Shown: positions 1-6,574 of the stretch, one piece after another
Layout of the letters: each line of letters opens with the position of its first letter
Numbering within the stretch: position 1 is the stretch's first letter
Assembly (NCBI GenBank): GCA_024398055.1
Contig: CP073749.1
Coordinates: forward strand, 1,798,594-1,862,593
DNA: 64,000 nucleotides
Direction of reading: 5' to 3'
Origin: a bacterium SCSIO 12741
Lineage (GTDB): Bacteria > Bacteroidota > Bacteroidia > Flavobacteriales_G > Salibacteraceae
Program-made: the position numbers and the translations under genes
Notes under the pieces: model-generated
Database searches by the model: none
What the model saw: the letters and a program-made list of their open reading frames with translations, nothing else
Told to the model about the DNA's origin: nothing

Positions 1-821
1 ATGGCTCCACCTCCATACGCGGCATCCACATGGAACCAAATATAATTCTCACGGCAAATGGAACTTAACTGATTCAGCTCGTCAACTGTACCAGTCCCTG
101 TAGTTCCTGCTGTTCCAATGATCATCAATGGTGAATAGTGAGATGTGTCAAGTTGTTTTAGTTCTTGCCGTAGAATATCCACGTCCAGTTTTAATTCGTC
201 TGTAGTTGGAATGGATTTTACAAGATTATATCCCAGCCCTACAACTTTTGCCGCTTTTTGAATGGAATGGTGGGCTTCTTCAGAACAAAACACAACAGGT
301 TTTCTGTCCAACCCAAAGATTCCTTCTTTAGCAAAGTTTGGGTATTTATGGTTCAAAGCACAAAGCATGGCAGTAAGGTTCGCTTCAGCTCCCCCCGTCG
401 TAAAAACACCATCTGCATATCTATGGTAACCAAATTTATTGGCAAACTCCTTTATCATTAGTTCCTCTACTTCAACGGCAAAAGGGGCATGGCTCCAAGC
501 CGCCAATTGAGGATTATAGGTAGCTGTGATGAGGTCAGCGATAATACCGGCGTAATTAGAACGTGGATTAAACAGTCCAAAATACTTAGGGTGTGGTGTG
601 TGAACCGAAAAGGATTCAAGCCCTTTTATTACATGCTCGATTGCTTTATCTGGGTTAATGCCTTTAGCTAGTTCTTTGGTAAGTATAGATGCTCTGATTT
701 CTTTAATATTCAAATCAGGACTGGTTTTAAATTCCTTTGTTGAGCTATAATAGCTCTCGAGCTTTTCAAAGACGGTATCGAGTATTTCCTTCCTTTGATT
801 AGGGTCAAAATCAAATGGCAT
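1..821 (-). CDS. PLP-dependent group II decarboxylase, partial
   Basis: This gene runs off the left edge, and its first 273 codons are visible. It belongs to the group II pyridoxal-phosphate decarboxylases (the aromatic amino acid/glutamate decarboxylase fold). Visible signatures are TTGGAEANLTAM near residue 140 (phosphate-binding region), CSEEAHHSIQKA near residue 170 (the His that stacks on PLP), IGTAGTTGTG, and HVDAAYGGG at 264-272, where the Asp contacts the pyridine nitrogen. The PLP lysine lies beyond the edge. The ATG start gives MPFDFDPNQ, with no signal peptide, so the enzyme is cytoplasmic. By family it should decarboxylate an amino acid to an amine, but the substrate cannot be told from this half. 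Confidence 0.9.
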   Translation of the reverse strand, partial: MPFDFDPNQRKEILDTVFEKLESYYSSTKEFKTSPDLNIKEIRASILTKELAKGINPDKAIEHVIKGLESFSVHTPHPKYFGLFNPRSNYAGIIADLITATYNPQLAAWSHAPFAVEVEELMIKEFANKFGYHRYADGVFTTGGAEANLTAMLCALNHKYPNFAKEGIFGLDRKPVVFCSEEAHHSIQKAAKVVGLGYNLVKSIPTTDELKLDVDILRQELKQLDTSHYSPLMIIGTAGTTGTGTVDELNQLSSICRENYIWFHVDAAYGGGA

Positions 822-948
822 ATTGATTCTTTTAATGTTTTGACAAAATGCTCAATTCTCAGAATGTAATAAAACCCGATTCTTGCGGTTTTGGATAAGG
901 ACCGTCACAATCACGTTTTATCAAAATCAAATAGCTCCAACTCTCACT

Positions 949-1290
949 TTACCCGTATTTCGAATAGTCGTTGTTAGTGGCTGTCGTTTTACTAAAACCG
1001 CCCTTTTTCTTCTCCCAATTTCCAAACCTCATCTCTGGGAACTTTGCTAAATTTCTTATGTACACTCTACTCTTCATTCGTTTAATATGTTGTTCTATTC
1101 TTCGGGCATGTGATATGGATTGAGCAGGAAGAGTTAGAAAAATCTTCCAGTCACTAGCGATACTGGTGTATGAGTTGCATCCGTAAAAATTTGAGTTATG
1201 TTTATCCAATCGGTCGATCGGGTTGGTGGAGGTCATTCCCGTATAGAATCTATCAATAGAAGGACTATAAATGATATAGCAAAAAGGCAT
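949..1290 (-). CDS. GIY-YIG nuclease domain protein
   Basis: A small 113-residue single-domain GIY-YIG protein of the UPF0213-like type common in Bacteroidota. The GIY half is degenerate (CYIIYS at 4-9) and is followed by the YIG half as YTGMTS near 16-21. The family Arg sits in the DRLDKHN segment and the Glu in ARRIEQHIK. The fold is that of a small endonuclease. Stand-alone members of this kind have no well-established role, and DNA repair or restriction-related cutting is only inferred. It is a single gene downstream of tRNA-CAU on the same strand, with a Lys-rich C-terminus that could bind nucleic acid. Confidence 0.8.
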   Translation of the reverse strand: MPFCYIIYSPSIDRFYTGMTSTNPIDRLDKHNSNFYGCNSYTSIASDWKIFLTLPAQSISHARRIEQHIKRMKSRVYIRNLAKFPEMRFGNWEKKKGGFSKTTATNNDYSKYG

Positions 1291-1339
1291 CAGGTTGGTT
1301 TTTGGTTGTTAAGGTTGATTTAAAAGAACAAGGTTGAAG

Positions 1340-1399
1340 AATCAGGTTTGAGTTCAGCTTCGCATCTCTTCCGATGAAAATCGGAACTCAAACCTGATT
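1340..1399 (-). terminator. Long hairpin downstream of tRNA-CAU
   Basis: A perfect 16-bp inverted repeat: AATCAGGTTTGAGTTC at 1340-1355 and its complement at 1384-1399. A short inner hairpin (CCGAT..ATCGG) lies in the loop. It starts two bases after the tRNA 3' end. The run after it on the minus strand is only mildly T-rich, so it may act in 3' processing or transcript stability as well as termination. The stem resembles the one behind tRNA-Val at 6369. Confidence 0.6.
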
Positions 1400-1401
1400 T
1401 G

Positions 1402-1475
1402 TGGGCCCTCGCGGGCTCGAACCGCGGACCACCTGATTATGAGTCAGGTGCTCTAACCAACTGAGCTAAGGGCCC
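1402..1475 (-). tRNA. tRNA-Ile2 (CAU) or tRNA-Met (CAU)
   Basis: A full cloverleaf reads on the minus strand. The acceptor stem is GGGCCCT/AGGGCCC, the D arm contains AGCTCAGTTGGTTAGAGC, the anticodon stem CCTGA/TCAGG encloses loop CTCATAA, and the T arm contains GGTTCGAGCC. The anticodon is CAT. The GACTCATAATC context is like that of the minor isoleucine tRNA whose C34 is changed to lysidine by TilS, so I favour tRNA-Ile2 over elongator Met. CCA is not encoded. Confidence 0.9.
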
Positions 1476-1507
1476 TCAGTCACCCGTGGGTGCTGATTGA
1501 AGGGCAG

Positions 1508-1515
1508 CAAATTTA
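1508..1515 (-). promoter_or_regulatory. Candidate -7 box for the CAU tRNA
   Basis: TAAATTTG on the minus strand fits the Bacteroidota consensus TAnnTTTG. It lies about 33 bases upstream of the tRNA, which would give a leader of about 27 bases. No convincing -33 TTG was found, so this rests on the -7 match and its position. Confidence 0.4.
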
Positions 1516-1600
1516 GCTTTTTCTCCGTAACGAACGATCAAGAAATTGACGGCATAACAATTCTTCACTACAGGGGCTGCAATTGATATTCGCAGCCGAC

Positions 1601-1608
1601 TATCTTTG
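1601..1608 (+). promoter_or_regulatory. Candidate -7 box for the Smr gene
   Basis: TATCTTTG fits TAnnTTTG and ends 21 bases before the ATG at 1629. A TTG at 1583-1585 is somewhat close for a -33 element. With the box at 1508 it forms a divergent promoter region between the tRNA and the Smr gene. Confidence 0.5.
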
Positions 1609-1628
1609 AATACAAATCCAGAAGCAAC

Positions 1629-1883
1629 ATGGCAAAGCTAAAACTCGACCTTCATGATATTTACAACAAAGGCACTAAGATTGAAGAAGCCTTAAATGAG
1701 GTAATCGAAGAGGCCGTTGAGCGACGTATTCCGTTGGTGGAAATTATTCCTGGGAAAGGTTCAGGGCAATTGAAGAAAACGGTTCTACGCTTTCTGCAGC
1801 GGAAAGAAATCAAAGCCAAGTACCACCGGATTGATAAGGATTCCAAAAATTTCGGTCGGCTCTTCGTGCGGTTTAAGCATTGA
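1629..1883 (+). CDS. Smr domain protein
   Basis: An 84-residue protein that is almost entirely one Smr (small MutS-related) domain. LDLH at residues 6-9 and PGKGSG at 41-46 are the two hallmark motifs, and the domain ends in GRLFVRF at 76-82. Smr domains nick or bind branched DNA or RNA; in MutS2 they form the C-terminal nuclease, and stand-alone copies have recently been linked to cleavage of mRNA on stalled ribosomes. Here there is no MutS2 core. It is cytoplasmic and transcribed alone from the box at 1601-1608. Which nucleic acid it acts on cannot be told from sequence. Confidence 0.85.
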   Translation: MAKLKLDLHDIYNKGTKIEEALNEVIEEAVERRIPLVEIIPGKGSGQLKKTVLRFLQRKEIKAKYHRIDKDSKNFGRLFVRFKH

Positions 1884-1949
1884 GCTAAGAGCAAAAAAAA
1901 TCCCGCACATCCAAGATGACGGGATTTCCAAAAGGTGTTTGTGATGATT

Positions 1950-2732
1950 TTAATTGTTCGCTTCGTAGCGAGCTTTGTGATCATCAATAAATGCTTTCAA
2001 GGAAGCAATTTGCTTCTCGTATTTCTTCACATCATAAGTCTTGATCTTGGTCATGTGATACAGGGCTTTGCTGTAGTCATTTAACCAGCAATAAGCTTCA
2101 GCGCAGTTGAAGTGCGTAGCGGCTGCAACCTTTTTATTGATGCGGGCTTTTTTGTTATCAGGATCTACTTCTTTCAAAGCTTCTTCCCAAATTTTAACTG
2201 CTTCGCTCAAGTTTGTTTTAGCCTCTTCAGGGCTGCTCAAAATACTATGGTACCCGGCAAACGCTTTTTCGAAAGCCCAGCTATATTCGGAGTAATCAAC
2301 CTTCTTGTCCTTCACGGTGATAATCTTAGCCGACCGCTTGGTTTGAGGCTTACCGTGCATGTCATTCAAGTGAGCTGAAATGATATCCACATTTCGGTCC
2401 ATCAATTTTTTATCCATGGACTCCAAAAAGCTATTCTTTCCTGTTTTCCAATATTTCTCTAGCGAGCCTTTGCTGGAATACATTCTGGTGTTTTGGGTCA
2501 TTGGCTGATCCAAAGCTGGAATGTTGTATTCGGCTACCGCAAGTCCATTGGCATCACGAGTAATGACAGTCATTGGGTGATAGGCCGTGATGATGTAGTA
2601 ATACTGTACCGTTTTTACCTCATTTTTTGTCGTGGTTTTCGTTTTTTCCTCCCAGGAAAAGGTAAAGCCACTCATTGCGATGGAAATTTGAACATCACCT
2701 GAAGTGCTACCGTTCAATCCTTCAATGTTCAT
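1950..2732 (-). CDS. 3' part of a frameshifted exported protein
   Basis: A 260-codon open frame whose first ATG overlaps the stop of the upstream frame as ATGA. It has no signal peptide of its own. The same frame stays open for about 26 codons upstream of that ATG and reads as plausible protein there (DNTYYPRYYTTQEACPK), so it is probably the continuation of the 2729-3091 frame after a lost base. The N-terminal half is beta-rich (repeated Tyr/Thr strands). The C-terminal half, from about residue 145, is helical with a TPR-like segment around AEAYCWLNDYSKALYHM. The family was not recognised and the function is unknown. If the split is real, a truncated product could start at this ATG. Confidence 0.65.
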   Translation of the reverse strand: MNIEGLNGSTSGDVQISIAMSGFTFSWEEKTKTTTKNEVKTVQYYYIITAYHPMTVITRDANGLAVAEYNIPALDQPMTQNTRMYSSKGSLEKYWKTGKNSFLESMDKKLMDRNVDIISAHLNDMHGKPQTKRSAKIITVKDKKVDYSEYSWAFEKAFAGYHSILSSPEEAKTNLSEAVKIWEEALKEVDPDNKKARINKKVAAATHFNCAEAYCWLNDYSKALYHMTKIKTYDVKKYEKQIASLKAFIDDHKARYEANN

Positions 2733-3091
2733 CTTTGGGCAAGCTTCCTGCGTGGTGTAGTAACGAGGATAATAGGTGTTGTCTGCTTCCGGGCTTTCGG
2801 TTGGCTCCGGTTAATAGCGGTGATAATCTTTTCTGCTTGAGAGCGATTTTCGATGGCTTCAATTTCTCTTTCACGCTCCTCTTGACGGGCTTGCTTTTCA
2901 GCTTCCGTGCTTTCCTTGTAAGTCAATTCAACATCACAGCCATAGGTTTTAACCTCAGCGGGAAGGGGTTCCAGTGGAAGTTTGATATATTCAAACTCAA
3001 CTGTTTCAGTGTCAAATTTTTGAGCGGACAAATTTTGATATCCGGCCATTAGTCCCAGGGTAAGACCAACGGCAATAATCTGCTTTTTCAT
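2729..3091 (-). CDS. 5' part of a frameshifted exported protein
   Basis: A 120-codon frame with a clear signal peptide (MKKQIIAVGLTLGLMAG...LSAQ), followed by a mature region with PLEPLPAEVKTYG and a highly charged Glu/Arg helix (EKQARQEEREREIEAIE). The last 20 or so residues (KQTTPIILVTTPRRKLAQR) look like out-of-frame translation. Shifting to the neighbouring frame near 2775-2785 continues into the 260-codon frame below. One missing base, for example in the CGGAAG run, would restore a single exported protein of about 400 residues. The cause could be a sequencing error, a recent mutation, or less likely programmed shifting. Confidence 0.65.
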   Translation of the reverse strand: MKKQIIAVGLTLGLMAGYQNLSAQKFDTETVEFEYIKLPLEPLPAEVKTYGCDVELTYKESTEAEKQARQEEREREIEAIENRSQAEKIITAINRSQPKARKQTTPIILVTTPRRKLAQR

Positions 3092-3234
3092 AATTCGATC
3101 GTTTGGAATAACAGTGTACTTATCAAGATTCTTAGTGGGTTGAAAATCAGTTTGAAATTAGAAAAAAAAGCCCGATCAAAGAATCCTTCACTGTTTTCTG
3201 CATACAAATCTGCTAAAAAAAGGTTGAACCGAAA

Positions 3235-4785
3235 TCAAAAAAGTTCTTGATGGCCTAACCCTCGTTCCCGTATTACGGAAGCTACAGGCACTTTTTTTAC
3301 CTGACTGGCTAGCCAGGAAATAATATCAAAATAATAGAATGGTTTTCGAGCTAATGGATCTTCTGCTATCTGCTCCATCCGTTGTCGGAGTTTATCAAAT
3401 TCGGAATGAATCATCTGTGGGTAGTATCGAGTTGTTCTTCGCAGGAAGGAAAGAATCTCCTGGTGAAACGGGTCCAGATTACGCATTCGGATGAAGTACT
3501 GATAAGTGGCTCGAATATTGCTAAACAGAAAGTCTACCTCGCCCTGTTCATAGAGTGTAACCAGCCGAAGTATTCGGGCATAGCCGTGGATGTCTTGCCG
3601 GTAGGTGAGGTCGTCCTGATGAATGATTTGATTGAGAAAATACAAGGCCCGGTCATACTGACCCACGCCAAAATAGAGGCAGGCAAATTTGTAGTTCAGC
3701 GTAATGATGTTGCGACTTTCCAGTCGATTGCCCCAAAAAGCTACCCCTTGTTGTATGTCTTCAATCAGCGACACGCCTCGCTCAAAATCACCAGTCATAA
3801 AAGCGGCATTGATACGGTGGTGAGATAAAATGCGAAAGAGCAGCAAGCTTTCATTATCCGATGGATTTCGCTTTAAAGACAGGCTAAACTCTTCCAATTG
3901 AGTCAGCACATCTAAGAATCGCCGCACTTCATTCATTCGAAAGAGTGAGTTAAGCAGTTGGTTCAGGGTTTTAAGATAAATCACTGGTCGGTGGTGTTCC
4001 AATTGCTGATCACGGATCAGGGTTTCTGCCAATCGCGAATACCGGTAACTTTTCAAAAAATCCTGTTGCACATAGTAGTACCAGTATTGAGCTCGGTAAT
4101 AATAGAATCGTTCGTTGAAACTCATGTCGCCCGAAAAAAAACGGGGCAGACTTTTTTCATAAAATCGTTTGAGAGCGGCAATGTCGTCTTCGTTTTCCAG
4201 GTATCCTTTTTCCACGAAGTGAGCGTGCATTTGCAACCCAAATCCAGCAAAGGCATTGATGCGTTCAATTTGACGAGCCGAATTTTCTGCCTCCATTCTT
4301 AAGCTGGTGGCCAGGTCCAATGAGTTGTTTCCCGAAAAATGGAGCTCGATAATCTTTTCGCGATAGAGCACTTCAAACCTCAATTCATCCAGGTGATAGC
4401 GTTCGGCGAGGCGGGTTACTTTTTGAAGCATCTGTCTACTCTGTTTCAGTAGTCCCTTGTTGTACAGTACGGAGGCATAATCCATTTTCTCTCGAATCTG
4501 CAGATCCACGTCTTTGCGTACAGTTTGTTGCCGCAACGATTCCAGTAGATGATCGTACAGGCTTATTTTCAAATTGCTCAGCTGTTCGGCTTTGATGTGG
4601 GGATGTTTCTTTAAAAAGTTGTCCGGATTAAATTTTCCAGGTTTATTAAGTGCCTCAAACAACTGCCCATAGTGAAGTTCCTTTCCGCCAGCCCGGCCTT
4701 TTAAGAACAGGTTGAAGTTCCTTTTCTCGGCCTTATTCAGGTTTTGGATGAGCTCTTTTAAATCTCTTGTGTTGTCTTTAGGCAC
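3235..4785 (-). CDS. Orphan alpha-helical repeat protein
   Basis: A 516-residue protein with no signal peptide or membrane segment, so cytoplasmic. The N-terminus (LIQNLNKAEKRNFNLFLK) belongs to a conserved Bacteroidota family of unknown role. The rest is helical throughout, rich in Leu, Arg and Tyr, with TPR-like helix pairs such as LYNKGLLKQSRQML (about 113-126) and FGVGQYDRALYFLNQI (about 374). No catalytic motif is visible. A scaffold or regulatory role is inferred from the repeat character only. It is divergent from the small gene at 4873 and likely monocistronic. Confidence 0.75.
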   Translation of the reverse strand: MPKDNTRDLKELIQNLNKAEKRNFNLFLKGRAGGKELHYGQLFEALNKPGKFNPDNFLKKHPHIKAEQLSNLKISLYDHLLESLRQQTVRKDVDLQIREKMDYASVLYNKGLLKQSRQMLQKVTRLAERYHLDELRFEVLYREKIIELHFSGNNSLDLATSLRMEAENSARQIERINAFAGFGLQMHAHFVEKGYLENEDDIAALKRFYEKSLPRFFSGDMSFNERFYYYRAQYWYYYVQQDFLKSYRYSRLAETLIRDQQLEHHRPVIYLKTLNQLLNSLFRMNEVRRFLDVLTQLEEFSLSLKRNPSDNESLLLFRILSHHRINAAFMTGDFERGVSLIEDIQQGVAFWGNRLESRNIITLNYKFACLYFGVGQYDRALYFLNQIIHQDDLTYRQDIHGYARILRLVTLYEQGEVDFLFSNIRATYQYFIRMRNLDPFHQEILSFLRRTTRYYPQMIHSEFDKLRQRMEQIAEDPLARKPFYYFDIISWLASQVKKVPVASVIRERGLGHQELF

Positions 4786-4872
4786 TGTATTGTTTGTTGT
4801 TTTAAAATATTGTTTTTGAGTTATTTATTGCAATAATAGTTCATTTATGATTTGTAGAAAGGATAGATTTAA

Positions 4873-5148
4873 TTGGGTGAGCGAGCACGCCTCTTTGGAC
4901 TTTTGATAAAACATTCAATTACACGCTTCAAACGTCAATTCGCTGTGCAACAAAATTTGGATCAACACGAAAAAAAATTCCTGGTAACACCCCATCAATC
5001 CTTACTTCAAATCAGTTCTAAGTCCAATGGAGAGGAATGTGTAGAAGAGTTCGGGTTGGATGAGTTTATTCAAAAAGCACATCGTTCTATTGAGCAGGAA
5101 GAAGAGGACCGTGAATTTGTGAATCTGATGATCAATCAGGTTTATTAA
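4873..5148 (+). CDS. Small hypothetical protein
   Basis: An open frame of 91 codons that starts with TTG and ends 29 bases before the KAS III-like gene on the same strand. The second half (about 60-91) is acidic and helical (FGLDEFIQKAHRSIEQEEE) and looks like real protein. The first part is less convincing, so a later start such as the TTG near 4903 is possible. No family was recognised. The tight spacing suggests co-transcription with the gene at 5178. Confidence 0.45.
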   Translation: MGERARLFGLLIKHSITRFKRQFAVQQNLDQHEKKFLVTPHQSLLQISSKSNGEECVEEFGLDEFIQKAHRSIEQEEEDREFVNLMINQVY

Positions 5149-5177
5149 CTGGATTTTATTCCCTTCAGAGAAATTTT

Positions 5178-6251
5178 ATGCCGCTTAATTCGGTTATTAT
5201 CGGTTCCGGGTCATTTATTCCGGAACGAGTTGTTGAGAATGCCCACTTCGAACAACATCAGTTTCATACAGATCAGGGAGTTCAAATTCCTGGAAGCTCT
5301 ACTGATATCATCCGTAAATTTGAGGCCATTACCGGGATCAAGGAGCGGAGATACGTCACGTCCAACTACATCACATCTGATATTTCTACAGCCGCTGCCA
5401 TGCGGGCCATTGAAGATTCTGGTATGGATAAGGAAGAGATCGATGTCATCATAGTAGCCCACAATTTTGGCGACTTGATGGATGGATCTTCCCAAACCGA
5501 TATCCTGCCAAGTTTAGCCTCTCGGGTCAAAGGGAAATTGGGTATTCAGAATCCCAGTTGCATCCCCTACGATCTCATTTTTGGTTGTCCGGGTTGGTTG
5601 CAAGGCATGATTCAGGCGGATATTTTTATTCAATCGGGATATGCACGTACTTGTCTCGTGGTAGGGGCAGAAACGCTGTCTCGGGTAGTTGACCCTTCTG
5701 ACCGCGATACCATGATTTTTGCCGATGGAGCCGGGGCCACTTTGGTTACCGGGAAACAAGAGAATACCAAGCGAGGTGTACTGTCTCACGCCGCGGTTTC
5801 GCACACCGGTCCTGAGGTGGACTACCTGTATTTGGGAGCGCCCAATCTTACCAATCAGGGAGAGGATACCCGCTTTATCAAAATGCAGGGCCGAAAAATT
5901 TATGAGTATGCCCTCAACAAGGTTCCAGGAGCTATGGATAAGTGTATTCGTAAGGCTGGCCTCGAGGTGACTGACTTGTCCAAAATCCTGATTCACCAGG
6001 CCAATGAAAAAATGGATGAGGCCATTGTTAAGCGGCTTTACCGTAAAAACGGACTCAAGGATTTCCCGCCGGAAATACTTCCCATGACGATCGAAAAACT
6101 GGGCAACAGTTCAGTAGCAACGATCCCGACCCTTTACAATATGATCACACACAATCAATTGCCAGGGCATTCGGTTCAAAGTGACGATCATTTATTGTTT
6201 GCCTCCGTTGGTGCCGGAATGAACATAAACGCCATGCTCTACCGGGTGTAG
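5178..6251 (+). CDS. 3-oxoacyl-ACP synthase III family protein (FabH-like)
   Basis: A 357-residue thiolase-fold enzyme of the KAS III family. The catalytic triad is visible: Cys137 in FGCPGW, His273 in ILIHQAN and Asn310 in EKLGNSS. The C-terminal glycine-rich loop is SVGAGMNINAM. True FabH is about 320 residues. This protein has an insert near the N-terminus (about residues 25-45), and such longer Bacteroidota homologues form a separate branch. The family condenses an acyl-CoA primer with malonyl-ACP in the cytoplasm. Whether this one starts fatty acids or makes a specialised lipid such as a flexirubin- or sulfonolipid-type product is open. No fab genes are next to it. Confidence 0.88.
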   Translation: MPLNSVIIGSGSFIPERVVENAHFEQHQFHTDQGVQIPGSSTDIIRKFEAITGIKERRYVTSNYITSDISTAAAMRAIEDSGMDKEEIDVIIVAHNFGDLMDGSSQTDILPSLASRVKGKLGIQNPSCIPYDLIFGCPGWLQGMIQADIFIQSGYARTCLVVGAETLSRVVDPSDRDTMIFADGAGATLVTGKQENTKRGVLSHAAVSHTGPEVDYLYLGAPNLTNQGEDTRFIKMQGRKIYEYALNKVPGAMDKCIRKAGLEVTDLSKILIHQANEKMDEAIVKRLYRKNGLKDFPPEILPMTIEKLGNSSVATIPTLYNMITHNQLPGHSVQSDDHLLFASVGAGMNINAMLYRV

Positions 6252-6273
6252 TTCAACGATTTGCTTTTTCCTT

Positions 6274-6281
6274 TACATTTG
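6274..6281 (+). promoter_or_regulatory. Candidate -7 box for tRNA-Val
   Basis: TACATTTG fits TAnnTTTG and ends 11 bases before the tRNA 5' end, which is the expected spacing for a near-leaderless tRNA precursor. No clear -33 element was seen. Confidence 0.5.
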
Positions 6282-6292
6282 CGGTCCTATCC

Positions 6293-6367
6293 GGGCTATT
6301 AACTCAGTTGGTTTAGAGTGTTACCTTGACAGGGTAGAAGTCACTGGTTCGAATCCAGTATAGCCCA
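6293..6367 (+). tRNA. tRNA-Val (GAC)
   Basis: The acceptor stem is GGGCTAT/ATAGCCC, the anticodon loop is TTGACAG (anticodon GAC) and the T arm contains GGTTCGAATCC. The D stem starts with A10, giving ACTC/GAGT, so A10 pairs with U25 in place of the usual G-C and the stem is intact. The first anticodon-stem pair is a U-G wobble. CCA is not encoded. Confidence 0.93.
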
Positions 6368-6368
6368 C

Positions 6369-6421
6369 AAAACAGGTTCGAGAACGAGTTGCGAGAGCGA
6401 TGAGTACTCGGACCTGTTTTT
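6369..6421 (+). terminator. Hairpin downstream of tRNA-Val
   Basis: Arms AAAACAGGT (6369-6377) and ACCTGTTTT (6412-6420) extend inward with CGAG/CTCG, and a T run follows. It starts two bases after the tRNA. The design matches the hairpin behind the CAU tRNA at 1340. Confidence 0.65.
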
Positions 6422-6481
6422 CTTCGTACTCGTTCTCTCCCTCGTTCTACCAAATGGTATGGTGATTGGTCTTTTCAGTTT

Positions 6482-6546
6482 TGAGTGCGAGCCCGAGAGT
6501 GGGAGCTCGGAACCGATTTCTTCGCTCTCACACTCATGCTCGTTTA
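6482..6546. repeat. Imperfect nested inverted repeats between convergent units
   Basis: TGAGTG (6482-6487) pairs with CACTCA (6541-6546). Inside is a smaller hairpin CCGAG (6493-6497)/CTCGG (6506-6510). The stretch 6375-6546 is unusually rich in CGAG and CTCG words. It sits between tRNA-Val and the end of the convergent gene at 6575. Confidence 0.45.
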
Positions 6547-6574
6547 AATTCTTATTTCAGGTTCTACAGGGTTA

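Noticed and set aside
3382-3828. A 148-codon frame opposite the helical-repeat gene
   Set aside because: Antisense to a gene with good coding character; no domain seen.
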